DNA from: Desulfomonile tiedjei
GTDB taxonomy: Bacteria; Desulfobacterota; Desulfomonilia; Desulfomonilales; Desulfomonilaceae
Assembly (NCBI GenBank): GCA_020718965.1
Contig: DYRE01000040.1
Span: 1-11,848 of the forward strand
Length of the DNA stretch: 11,848 nucleotides
Reading direction: 5' to 3'
Shown here: piece by piece, positions 1 to 7,310 of the stretch
How positions within the stretch are numbered: position 1 is the stretch's first letter
Layout: each line of letters opens with the position of its first letter
Program-made: the position numbers and the translations under genes
The notes under the pieces: model-generated
Database searches by the model: none
Told to the model about the DNA's origin: nothing
What the model saw: the letters and a program-made list of their open reading frames with translations, nothing else

Positions 1-870
1 GACAATCGCAGTGGGGGCTGCGAGTATTAGTGCGCAAGGACAACCAACGATCAAGACCGTAATGGCGCGAGCCGCATCCCCAGTAAACCACCAGGCAATA
101 CCGGCGCACACAATGATGGTGGGCGTAAACCATGCGGCATACCTGTCGATGAATCTTAAAGTTGTCGGTTTAAAGTTCTCAGCGGTCGAGACAAGTCTGA
201 TCATTCTTCCCAGCGTCGTATCTTCTCCTACCGCTTTTGCTTCAATTTCAATGACTCCACTTTGATTCAGCGTTCCAGCGTGAACACTGTTGCCAGCAGT
301 CTTGTCCTTAGGAATGGATTCTCCGGTCATGGAGGATTCGTCGACGGCGGTAGAGCCGACTCTGATAATACCGTCCACAGGTATCCGGTCGCCTGGTTTG
401 ACCAGAATGATGTCCCCGATCTTCACGTTTGCCACAGAAGTGACAAGATCTTTGCCATCCACAAGAATCGTGGCCGTTTCGGGATGGATGCTGATGAGAG
501 ATTGAATGGCCCTATGAGCGGCGCCAGTTGTGACCTCTTCAATCAGCGATCCAAACATCATGACGAAACTCACCACTACCGCTGTTACAAGTTCCCCCTG
601 TAACAGGCTGGCAATGATTGCAAGACTTACCAGTTCATCCACGTTGACTTTGCGCTGGAATAGACCTTTCAATGCACCCCAAATAATCGGCAATCCGTTG
701 ATTGATAGGGATGCAAGAATGAGCGCCTGTCCCAAAGTAGTCTCGGCGCCATTCTGGTCATTCCATAAATATCCCGCCAGCCCTATGAATCCACCCAGCG
801 CAATCCTGTACATCTCTCTGGACTGCGCCAGTTCGCGATATACTCCAAGATTAGCGAAACGTCCGATCAT
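1..870 (-). CDS. P1B-type heavy-metal translocating ATPase (partial, C-terminal part off the left edge)
   Basis: This is the N-terminal 290 residues of an inner-membrane metal-exporting P-type ATPase. Hydrophobic segments lie at about residues 22-36, 47-70 and 78-110. The actuator domain follows, with its TGES motif at 182-185. The next membrane segments carry the metal-site motif CPC at 277-279, in the context GCPCALILAAPTA. The DKTG phosphorylation site and nucleotide domain lie beyond the window. The protein starts nearly directly in the membrane, with no N-terminal CxxC metal-binding domain. The ATG at 870 is preceded by AGGAGA at good spacing. It lies 10 bases after the CsoR-family gene, so the two are one operon. 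CPC fits Cu+ or Zn2+/Cd2+ type pumps; the sequence does not decide the metal. The family call is secure, the substrate is not. Confidence 0.93.
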   Translation of the reverse strand, partial: MIGRFANLGVYRELAQSREMYRIALGGFIGLAGYLWNDQNGAETTLGQALILASLSINGLPIIWGALKGLFQRKVNVDELVSLAIIASLLQGELVTAVVVSFVMMFGSLIEEVTTGAAHRAIQSLISIHPETATILVDGKDLVTSVANVKIGDIILVKPGDRIPVDGIIRVGSTAVDESSMTGESIPKDKTAGNSVHAGTLNQSGVIEIEAKAVGEDTTLGRMIRLVSTAENFKPTTLRFIDRYAAWFTPTIIVCAGIAWWFTGDAARAITVLIVGCPCALILAAPTAIV

Positions 871-880
871 AACTTCTCTC

Positions 881-1156
881 CTATTTTGTGAATTTGTAGA
901 ATATGTCGATCACTTGCTTGATCAATTCTTCCTCGTTGAACTCGTTCCTAATTGCAACTGCAACGCAACCTTTGAGGTGATCTTCTAGGATCACCATGCC
1001 CACAGATCGTAAAGCGCCCACTGCAGCGGCAATCTGTTTAAGCACGTCTAGGCAATCGCGATCATCCTCAACCATTTTTCCTATTCCACTGACTTGTCCC
1101 GCAATGCGGCTTATTCTGTCCGCAACCTTCTTGTGATCCTCTCCGCAGAGCGCCAT
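881..1156 (-). CDS. CsoR/RcnR-family metal-sensing transcriptional repressor
   Basis: A 91-residue all-helical repressor of the CsoR/RcnR/FrmR family (DUF156), normal in length. The family binds operator DNA as an apo-tetramer and lets go on binding Cu(I), Ni/Co or another effector. The ligand positions read Cys35, His60 and Cys64, the Cys-His-Cys pattern of copper-sensing CsoR. The nickel sensor InrS shares it; RcnR instead has His at the last position and His3 near the N-terminus, where this protein has Cys4. The start at 1156 has AAGGAG 8 bases upstream. An ATG five bases further upstream (1161) is in another frame. Autoregulation together with the downstream ATPase is inferred from the inverted repeat just upstream. 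Cu(I) is the first guess for the inducer, with Ni(II) or a persulfide not excluded. Confidence 0.93.
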   Translation of the reverse strand: MALCGEDHKKVADRISRIAGQVSGIGKMVEDDRDCLDVLKQIAAAVGALRSVGMVILEDHLKGCVAVAIRNEFNEEELIKQVIDIFYKFTK

Positions 1157-1178
1157 TTCATGTTCTCCTTATATACTT

Positions 1179-1195
1179 ATACATAGTATATGTAT
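1179..1195. promoter_or_regulatory. Candidate operator of the CsoR-family repressor
   Basis: A perfect inverted repeat, ATACATA-N3-TATGTAT, lies 23 bases upstream of the repressor start in an otherwise AT-rich stretch. On the minus strand a TTGACG at 1219-1214 could serve as -35. TACATA at 1194-1189 would then be a -10 with a long, 19-base spacer, so the repeat would overlap the -10. The position suits autorepression. CsoR operators are usually longer and often G-rich in the centre, so the assignment is only positional. Confidence 0.45.
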
Positions 1196-1219
1196 GTTCT
1201 CAAGAGTAATTTTCGTCAA

Positions 1220-1716
1220 TAGTTTTGTAGCAGTCCGTCTTAGATAATATTTGAACCTCGTGAGAGTCTTGGCGGATTAAGCCTCCGACGAGAGGCAGCA
1301 GACTTGTCAGGTGCTTGTATGCTTTTTGATCCCAAGGTCACGGGAGATGAAATCAACGGAATTCGAGATCTTCTCCTATGTCTGATCAGTTAAATCTAGC
1401 TCGATTGGTTGGAAATTTCATCGATACCTCACGACCTGATGCAATCGAAGTCAAGTGCCAACGGTCTGATGCTATGGCTCCTTTACACGGGGTAGTGACA
1501 CAACGTCCCTCGTAATTGGCCACTGAACCAGGATTCTGTTCATGGCCAACGCCAAATCCCTCGAGGAATTTTTAGTCCAACACACCCCAGGAAACCCCTA
1601 GTTTGTATCGATATAACCACAACTCCTAGAGGGAGTGGCGCTGTCTTTGCGTGTTTGTAACAAAAGAGTTTACAATCAGCGCTTCCATGATTGAGACCCG
1701 TGTCAGCGTGCTGTAA
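1220..1716. other. Gene-poor spacer between feoB and the CsoR-ATPase operon
   Basis: About 500 bases with no convincing reading frame on either strand. It holds three hairpin-like elements. TTGGCCA (1516-1522) pairs with TGGCCAA (1543-1549), with an inner GAAC/GTTC pair. ACTCC pairs with GGAGT around 1622-1636. A larger imperfect stem pairs TTGTAAC (1655-1661) with GTTTACAA (1668-1675), flanked by GCGCTG (1638-1643) and CAGCGC (1677-1682). The last lies about 35 bases past the feoB stop and could end that transcript, but no T-run follows it. No tRNA or insertion sequence was recognised. Confidence 0.5.
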
Positions 1717-4086
1717 TCACACCCCTATACCGAAAAACAATCCGACCGACCTAACGGCTAAAGCCACTACATAAGCGAGGATTGTGGTGTAGAGCATTGC
1801 AAAAAAAGTCCAGCGCCATTTTCCAGTTTCTCGTTTGATTACTACAAGGGTAACAAAACATGGCGCATAGAGCATCACGAACATGATGAGCGTGAATGCC
1901 TGCAAAGGATTCCATCCAGGTTCATTTTTTAGCTGTTCCGCCAAATCCCCTGCCTCTTCGGGATCGATCTCGCCAAGACTGAAAGCGGTTCCCAAAGTGG
2001 TTACAATGACTTCCTTGGCTGCAAAACCTCCGACCAGGGCTACGTTGATCTTCCAGTTAAACCCGAGAGGGCCCATTACATATTCCAGCGTGGTTCCCAT
2101 CCTACCGGCGACAGTGTGGTGAATTTTCTCCTGCTGCTGGTAATGTTCTATCTCCGAACGGGCCTTGCTGAATTTGTGATAAGCGCTTGCAACCTTCAAA
2201 GCCGATGAATCAACCCCTGTCGAGGTCTTACCGACAGTCTTCAATTCCTGAAGCGCACTGACCAGCGCAGCGTTTTTAGGATCGGGTTTCCCGTGTTCCG
2301 CCATGTCTTTGCCCTGAAGAAGTTTTTGAAAGTCCTCAAACTTCTGAACGTCTTCAGGTGAAGAGAAGAATTCGTTGACTCCGGATTCTGCGAGGAAAGT
2401 CTGGGTGGCGACGTTTAATTGTTGCTCAAATTCGGACTGCCTGTCCGCTGGAAGGCCCGGGAATGTCATCATGGCCCAAATACCAATTGAGACTGCAAGG
2501 ATCGTGGTTCCAGCCTTGCGAACGTACATCCAGGTTCTTTCCCACGTGTGGGTAAGAAGACCCCTAAAAGTCGGAATCCGATAAGGTGGAAGCTCAAGCA
2601 CAAGGGGAGCGGAAGGGCCTTTAAGGACGGTTGACCTAATAATCTTTGCGGCAATTAGGGCCATCATCCAGGAGATGATGGTCAGCAAGAACATCACGCC
2701 GGCTTTTGATTCTGTAAAAAATGCGCCGATAAGAAGAGCATAAACCGGTAGTTTTGCGCCACAATTCATTAACGGCGCCACCAGAATAGTTACAAGGCGC
2801 TCTTTTGGCTCTTTCATTGTCCTGGTCGCCATTATGCCCGGAACCGCGCAACCGCCGGCAATTCCCCCGGAAACCATCAGAGCCAGCAATGAAGCCCCAT
2901 GAAGTCCAAATTTTTTCAGGCCCCTATCAATCATGAACGCTATTCGCGCCATATACCCGGTGTCCTCCAGGATTGCAATCATGAAAAACATGAAGGCTAT
3001 TAGGGGAGTAAAACCTAGAACGCCGCCGACACCATCAATAATACCGCTAACCACAAGAGATTTTAGCAATCCATCAGGAATGATGTCCGAAACCGTTGAG
3101 CCAAGCCACTTAAAAAACTTCTGGAAATATTCCACCACAGGCTCGCTGCCCTGGAAAGTAAACACATATACCAGGTATAAGACAGCGAGCATCAAGATTG
3201 GCCCCAGAAATCGTTGCGTGAGCCACTTGTCTATTCGCCGGCTAATGTCAACACGATCCTTTCGATCAACATGGACCGCAGCTTTGATTGCCCCTGTAAT
3301 AAAACCGTAACGCGCGTCAGCAAGTAATATTCCGGGGGTATCTCCAAATATATCTTCGAGATGCTTGGCGCTTTCTGTAACCTGATTGAATATTTCGGAA
3401 GAATCTGAAATTGCCAGTATTTTCTTGGAGACTTCAGGGTCTCCCTCGAGTAGTTTTAAAGACAGCCACCTGTTCGACAGAAACTTATCATGAATACCCG
3501 CTTTATCAAGTTCAGACTCGATTTTTCCAAGCTCCTCTTCAAGTTCAACACCATAGTTAAATGACAGGTTGTCATTTTGAGATTCGGGGTCAGAAATCTC
3601 TCCGATCACGGTATCCAGCAATTTCTCCAGACCGACCCCCTTCTTGGCGTTCGTCGCTACAACCGGGACCCCTAACAACTCCGCCAGTTCATGGGTATTG
3701 ATCTTTATACCCTGGGAGGTGGCCTCATCAATCATGTTGAGGGCAATTACCACCTTGCATCCCATTTCCAGCAACTGCACTGTAAGATACAAATTACGTT
3801 CAAGGTTGGAAGCGTCCACGACATTGATAACTATGTCGGGACTTTCATCGACCAGGAAGTTTCGGGCTAGGATTTCTTCAAGGGAAAACGCGGTTAGAGA
3901 GTAGGTTCCAGGGAGATCGACAACGTGAATGCTCTTATCCCTGTGCTTGAGAGTTCCCTCTTTTTTTTCAACAGTTACACCAGGCCAATTACCTACGTGT
4001 TGTCTCGCTCCCGTAAATGCGTTAAAAATTGTGGTCTTTCCGGCATTAGGATTCCCTGCGAGCGCAACTACCAACTTATTATTCAT
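1717..4086 (-). CDS. feoB: Ferrous iron transporter FeoB
   Basis: A GTP-dependent inner-membrane Fe2+ importer of 789 residues, near the E. coli length. The N-terminal G domain shows G1 GNPNAGKT (11-18), G3 DLPG (57-60) and G4 NMID (117-120). A helical regulatory domain runs to about 290, then the polytopic membrane domain. The Gate regions keep their hallmark cysteines: Cys413 in GGCAVPGIMATRT, Cys442 in LMNCGAKLPVY and Cys743 in LYAPCFVT. Residues about 545-655 form a long, polar, helix-rich insertion, where E. coli FeoB has a linker of roughly 30 residues. The start is preceded by GGAGGGAGCC and overlaps the end of feoA by 8 bases, indicating translational coupling. No FeoC gene follows. 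The assignment is secure. Confidence 0.97.
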   Translation of the reverse strand: MNNKLVVALAGNPNAGKTTIFNAFTGARQHVGNWPGVTVEKKEGTLKHRDKSIHVVDLPGTYSLTAFSLEEILARNFLVDESPDIVINVVDASNLERNLYLTVQLLEMGCKVVIALNMIDEATSQGIKINTHELAELLGVPVVATNAKKGVGLEKLLDTVIGEISDPESQNDNLSFNYGVELEEELGKIESELDKAGIHDKFLSNRWLSLKLLEGDPEVSKKILAISDSSEIFNQVTESAKHLEDIFGDTPGILLADARYGFITGAIKAAVHVDRKDRVDISRRIDKWLTQRFLGPILMLAVLYLVYVFTFQGSEPVVEYFQKFFKWLGSTVSDIIPDGLLKSLVVSGIIDGVGGVLGFTPLIAFMFFMIAILEDTGYMARIAFMIDRGLKKFGLHGASLLALMVSGGIAGGCAVPGIMATRTMKEPKERLVTILVAPLMNCGAKLPVYALLIGAFFTESKAGVMFLLTIISWMMALIAAKIIRSTVLKGPSAPLVLELPPYRIPTFRGLLTHTWERTWMYVRKAGTTILAVSIGIWAMMTFPGLPADRQSEFEQQLNVATQTFLAESGVNEFFSSPEDVQKFEDFQKLLQGKDMAEHGKPDPKNAALVSALQELKTVGKTSTGVDSSALKVASAYHKFSKARSEIEHYQQQEKIHHTVAGRMGTTLEYVMGPLGFNWKINVALVGGFAAKEVIVTTLGTAFSLGEIDPEEAGDLAEQLKNEPGWNPLQAFTLIMFVMLYAPCFVTLVVIKRETGKWRWTFFAMLYTTILAYVVALAVRSVGLFFGIGV

Positions 4087-4408
4087 GGCTCCCTCCGGAA
4101 GCTTTCCCGGGTTTTTCCATCAGGATGTCCTCAGCCTGTTCTCGCCTAAGCACTAAGTGATATCCCTTGATTACGAATTCCATTGGATCGTATAAGGGAG
4201 CGAATTTCACTACCTCTATGTCGGTGTCACGAACAAAACCCATTTCCATCATCCTCAATCTGAAATCCGCATCTCCATCAATTTCAACAACTTTTCCTCT
4301 TTGTCCAGGCATGTATTCGGACAATTTTACGGCTTCAGAATTCATGCATCTTCTGTGACGGCAAGGCGGGCACTCGTAACATCTTCTCTTTGAGTTTCGT
4401 GGGTTCAT
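4079..4408 (-). CDS. feoA: Ferrous iron transport protein FeoA with a Cys-rich N-terminal extension
   Basis: A cytoplasmic SH3-like accessory protein for FeoB. The FeoA domain spans residues about 26-102, with the characteristic GQRGKVVEI, FRLRMMEMGF and LVLRREQAEDI segments. It is preceded by about 22 extra residues holding Cys10, Cys13, Cys16 and Cys21 in a C-x2-C-x2-C-x4-C arrangement plus basic residues. This looks able to bind Zn2+ or an Fe-S cluster. The longer start is favoured because AAGGAG lies six bases before the ATG at 4408. The internal ATG at codon 22, which would give an ordinary 88-residue FeoA, lacks a comparable site. The gene ends inside the start of feoB. The FeoA call is firm; a role for the extension as an iron, redox or protein-contact element is inference. 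Confidence 0.93.
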   Translation of the reverse strand: MNPRNSKRRCYECPPCRHRRCMNSEAVKLSEYMPGQRGKVVEIDGDADFRLRMMEMGFVRDTDIEVVKFAPLYDPMEFVIKGYHLVLRREQAEDILMEKPGKASGGSHE

Positions 4409-4469
4409 GGTTAACTCCTTGGCAAAGGCGGAACTCTAATCGCCTTTACGGGGTTGGCATTTGACCTAT

Positions 4470-4488
4470 CTAAGTTAGGCATCTCTAA
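4470..4488. promoter_or_regulatory. Possible DtxR/IdeR-like iron box before feoA
   Basis: The 19 bases CTAAGTTAGGCATCTCTAA match the classic DtxR/IdeR operator TTAGGTTAGGCTAACCTAA at 13 of 19 positions and contain the inverted repeat TTAG-N6-CTAA. They lie just downstream of the predicted -10, over the expected transcription start, where a repressor would block feoAB. The match is partial, and no regulator gene of that family is in view. Confidence 0.3.
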
Positions 4489-4492
4489 TATA

Positions 4493-4521
4493 CTTTTATA
4501 AAGCTCACTAAGGTCTGTCAA
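4493..4521 (-). promoter_or_regulatory. Candidate feoAB promoter
   Basis: On the minus strand a perfect -35 TTGACA (4521-4516) is followed after 17 bases by TAAAAG (4498-4493). A better-looking TATAAA overlaps it with a 15-base spacer. Transcription would begin near 4486, about 78 bases before feoA. It is assigned by consensus only. Confidence 0.5.
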
Positions 4522-4570
4522 GCAAATTTAAAATGCTCCAGGACATGAAAGACACCCATTTATGATTTTC

Positions 4571-4599
4571 TTGACTGATGCCACTAAAGTGTATAAAGT
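4571..4599 (+). promoter_or_regulatory. Candidate promoter of the cbiM operon
   Basis: TTGACT at 4571-4576 is followed after 17 bases by TAAAGT (4594-4599), with TATAAA overlapping at a 15-base spacer. It faces away from the feoAB promoter, and the two share the 341-base spacer between feoA and cbiM. The remaining leader of about 145 bases shows no cobalamin box (AGACCTGCC-type), unlike the leaders further right. It does contain an imperfect AAAAAC/GTTTTT stem at 4651-4680. Confidence 0.5.
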
Positions 4600-4749
4600 A
4601 ATATTGCAGTTGCCGGCACGCAAATTAGGCGTCAGAAATTGATCAAACTGAAAAACTCCCCCCGTCTTAGGTTGGTTTTTAGCGCTTTCTTAAAGTTATA
4701 ACGATTCACGATCCAGGCGGTTGTTTTGATTCATACAGGCTGGTGAACT

Positions 4750-5346
4750 ATGCACATTTCCGAAGGGGTTTTATCCGCTCCAGTCCTTGGCGCAGGCGCT
4801 GTACTGACGTTTGCCGGACTTGCTATTGGCCTAAAAAGAATGGATTATGAAAAATTGCCTGAAGTGGCTGTTTTATCTTCGGTCTTTTTTGTTGCGTCTC
4901 TTATACATGTCCCAATAGGGCCTTCCACAGCGCATCTTATACTTAACGGACTATGTGGGGTGTTGCTCGGTTGGATGGCTTTCCCGGCAATATTTGTAGG
5001 GCTTGCTCTCCAGGGAGTTCTTTTCGAGTTCGGTGGCATTACCACACTGGGCGTGAACACATTCAACATGGCATTCCCAGCGGTAATCATGGGTTTTATT
5101 TGCCGATATTTTATCAAGAGTCCGCGTTTGGCGGTGCGCGTAATCTCTGAGTTTGTTGCAGGCGCAGGCGCTATTTTGCTTTCCGGGTTACTCGTTGCGG
5201 TTTGCCTTGTGGTCGCCCTTGGGGAATCGATGGATTCAGCGGCCAAACTGGTAGTCCTGGCCCACATCCCGGTCATGATCATAGAAGGTTTGATAACCGT
5301 GTTTGTTGTTGAGTTTATATTGAAGGTTCAACCGGAAATGCTTTGA
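4750..5346 (+). CDS. cbiM: Cobalt/nickel ECF transporter substrate-binding component CbiM
   Basis: The membrane S-component of a Co2+ (or Ni2+) energy-coupling-factor importer, 198 residues with about six membrane segments. The mature N-terminus MHISEG is the family signature. In this family the amino group, His2 and a conserved later histidine form the square-planar metal site. Candidates for that histidine are His53 and His62 in the segment LIHVPIGPSTAHLILNG. The start is fixed by this motif, although the ribosome binding site (GGTGA) is weak. It is the first gene of a run with the CbiL-like protein, cbiQ and cbiO. Specificity for Co2+ over Ni2+ is inferred from the neighbouring cobaltochelatase and B12 riboswitch, not from the protein itself. 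Confidence 0.95.
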   Translation: MHISEGVLSAPVLGAGAVLTFAGLAIGLKRMDYEKLPEVAVLSSVFFVASLIHVPIGPSTAHLILNGLCGVLLGWMAFPAIFVGLALQGVLFEFGGITTLGVNTFNMAFPAVIMGFICRYFIKSPRLAVRVISEFVAGAGAILLSGLLVAVCLVVALGESMDSAAKLVVLAHIPVMIIEGLITVFVVEFILKVQPEML

Positions 5347-5355
5347 GGAGCCAAA

Positions 5356-5751
5356 ATGAAAACAAGAATATCATACGGCCCGGTCTTCCCCAGGTTGGGG
5401 GTTACTATTTTAGCAATCGCCGTTACTTTATGTTTCACGGGGATGTCTAGCGCGAGTGCCGAAAATGACGCTTCCAATCCCGATAAATCGGAGGCGGTTT
5501 CGTCGCAAAAAACAACTGTGGCCGTGACGCCGCCTTTGGATGAAAAGGCGCTTTTAAGAAGCATCGGAACACTTATGGATGATAAACTGGCTCCTCTGTA
5601 TCAAAAACAAGCAAAACTGGAAAAACTTCTTCTGGAAGATAAATTCAGCGGTCCCAAGATGACGGACATAATTGGGGGAATCGGCTGGATCCTGGGTCTG
5701 GGTGGAATAGCCGCCTTCTTTTGGAGCTTCAAACGAAAGCCAGGAAAGTGA
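5356..5751 (+). CDS. Short CbiL/NikL-like accessory membrane protein of the cobalt transporter
   Basis: A 131-residue exported, membrane-anchored protein. It has an N-terminal signal segment (about residues 14-35, ending SSASA), an acidic Ser/Lys-rich linker (36-60), a charged helix (61-97) and a C-terminal membrane helix (104-124) followed by FKRKPGK. The anchor reads DIIGGIGWILGLGGIAAFF, close to the GGIGYI-type C-terminal anchor that I recall from CbiL/NikL subunits of Co/Ni ECF systems. The large periplasmic domain usual in those proteins is missing. GAGGAG overlapping the cbiM stop sets the start and ties it to cbiM. It occupies the place of CbiN or NikL/N, small proteins needed for metal loading of the M component. 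Function is inferred from position and the anchor motif; this CbiL is unrelated to the methyltransferase of the same name. Confidence 0.7.
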   Translation: MKTRISYGPVFPRLGVTILAIAVTLCFTGMSSASAENDASNPDKSEAVSSQKTTVAVTPPLDEKALLRSIGTLMDDKLAPLYQKQAKLEKLLLEDKFSGPKMTDIIGGIGWILGLGGIAAFFWSFKRKPGK

Positions 5752-5861
5752 CGAACGCGCTACTTGCCACACAATGACGATGGGCCTGAACTAAGGTTTG
5801 ACGGCCTCCGCTTGGACACAATCTTTCTAAACTGAATTACCAATGAGGATAAAACGTTAAC

Positions 5862-6605
5862 ATGGATATGGAAGAATTTGCATCAGGAAAATCCTGGGTA
5901 CACAATCTCGACCCCAGGGTAAAAATTGTCGTAACGCTCGTTTTCTCTGTTGTAGTCGCCTTGAACAATCATATCGAGATGACGGCGATAAGTCTTATTC
6001 TTCCGGCATTCCTGCTAGTTTGCGCCAGGCTTGATTTTGGGAAAGTGACGGAGCGTCTTGCGATTGTAAACACCTTTGTTCTCTTTTTATGGCTTTTTCT
6101 GCCATTCAGTGCGCCCGGAGAAACCGTATACTCCATAGGACCGCTGACCATACAAAGAGAGGGGATTTACCAGGCGTTTCTGATTACTTTGAAATCCAAC
6201 TCGATCATTCTCATGGCTCTTGCCCTCCTGGGGACATCGCAGATTTTTACTCTGGTGCATGCCATGAGTCACCTGTGGGTCCCTGACAAGCTTGTTCACC
6301 TGTTTTTCTTCTGTTTCCGGTACATCCATGTGATCAACGATGAATATCACCGACTGAGCAACGCCATGAAGATGCGTGGATTCAAACCCAAAACCAACAT
6401 ACGGACTTATCGCGCTTACTCCTATTTGGTGGGCATGCTGTTAATCAGGAGTTTCAATCGATCCAAAAGGATTCTTCAGGCCATGAGATGCCGAGGTTTC
6501 AAGGGGAAATTTTACATTCTGCATCACTATGAGATGAAGCGTTATGATTACGCCGTGGGTAGTTCGAGCCTGGCTTTCACCATCCTCTTAATGGTGGCGA
6601 AATGA
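5862..6605 (+). CDS. cbiQ: Cobalt ECF transporter transmembrane T-component CbiQ
   Basis: The coupling (T) component, which links the CbiM substrate unit to the CbiO ATPase. It has 247 residues with an early LDPRVK motif (16-21), several membrane helices and the two cytoplasmic Ala-x3-Arg-Gly coupling motifs: AMKMRGF (168-174) and AMRCRGF (207-213). These contact the ATPase in known ECF complexes. GAGGAT lies 11 bases before the chosen ATG; the in-frame ATG at codon 3 is a weaker alternative. The gene is 110 bases after the CbiL-like gene and overlaps cbiO by four bases (ATGA), so the two are translationally coupled. All family landmarks are present and the assignment is firm. Confidence 0.95.
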   Translation: MDMEEFASGKSWVHNLDPRVKIVVTLVFSVVVALNNHIEMTAISLILPAFLLVCARLDFGKVTERLAIVNTFVLFLWLFLPFSAPGETVYSIGPLTIQREGIYQAFLITLKSNSIILMALALLGTSQIFTLVHAMSHLWVPDKLVHLFFFCFRYIHVINDEYHRLSNAMKMRGFKPKTNIRTYRAYSYLVGMLLIRSFNRSKRILQAMRCRGFKGKFYILHHYEMKRYDYAVGSSSLAFTILLMVAK

Positions 6606-7264
6606 TCCAGTTGCGGGACATTCACTTTGGATATGGTTCCCAGTTGATATTCAACGGGTTGAATCTGAGTATTGAGCCCGGAGATAGGTTAGGTTTGCTG
6701 GGTTCCAACGGATGTGGAAAGACCACTTTGTGTCATATCATCATGGGGTTGTTGCGGCCAAAATCAGGAGAAGTCAGGATCCTTGGAGAAACCAGGACCA
6801 CGGAATCTGATTTTGCGGAAATTCGTGGCAGGATAGGGTTTTTATTCCAGGATTCTGATGACCAGCTTTTTTGTCCTACGGTGATTGAAGATGTGGCCTT
6901 CGGTCCGTTGAACATGGGGCAGAGTCCTGAAGAGGCGAAGAAGACAGTGGCCGGCACTCTGAAATCGCTAAAACTCTCGGGATTTGAAGACCGAATCACC
7001 TATAAGCTCTCGGGAGGAGAAAAGAGACTGGTTTCTCTGGCCACTGTTCTGGCCATGAATCCGGAATTCCTGATTCTGGATGAACCAACTACGGGTCTGG
7101 ATGAAAAAACCACTGACCGTCTGATCGAAAATCTAAAAGAATCCAGTCTGGGTTACATGATTATTTCACACGACCGGGATTTTGTTAAACGAACAGCCAA
7201 CAAGCTGATTCATATTAAAGAAGGACAGATGCGGGCGGCAAACCTGGATGGGCTTGAAATGTAG
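6602..7264 (+). CDS. cbiO: Cobalt ECF transporter ATP-binding protein CbiO
   Basis: A cytoplasmic ABC-type ATPase that powers the CbiMQ importer. It has 220 residues, shorter than many CbiO proteins (about 270) because it ends soon after the nucleotide domain. Walker A GSNGCGKT (34-41), Q-loop LFQDSDDQLF (Gln83), signature LSGGE (136-140), Walker B LILDE (157-161) and switch His190 are all intact. The double Asp-Asp-Gln after the Q-loop is typical of ECF ATPases. Its ATG overlaps the cbiQ stop. Only one ATPase gene is present, so a homodimer is expected. No frameshift or missing residue is seen. Confidence 0.95.
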   Translation: MIQLRDIHFGYGSQLIFNGLNLSIEPGDRLGLLGSNGCGKTTLCHIIMGLLRPKSGEVRILGETRTTESDFAEIRGRIGFLFQDSDDQLFCPTVIEDVAFGPLNMGQSPEEAKKTVAGTLKSLKLSGFEDRITYKLSGGEKRLVSLATVLAMNPEFLILDEPTTGLDEKTTDRLIENLKESSLGYMIISHDRDFVKRTANKLIHIKEGQMRAANLDGLEM

Positions 7265-7310
7265 TTTAGAACTACATCAGTCATATCACTACTTATATAA
7301 GGAGCTTACA

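Noticed and set aside
262..988. Plus-strand open frames across the ATPase and repressor region
   Set aside because: They are antisense to two clear family members on the minus strand and have no recognisable product.
4651..4680. Hairpin AAAAAC...GTTTTT in the cbiM leader as a terminator or riboswitch platform
   Set aside because: Only six perfect pairs, then mismatches; no aptamer was recognised upstream.
7248..7310. Longer start for the His-rich protein inside the end of cbiO
   Set aside because: The added residues overlap cbiO and lack the His-rich character; AAGGAG seven bases before 7311 decides the start.
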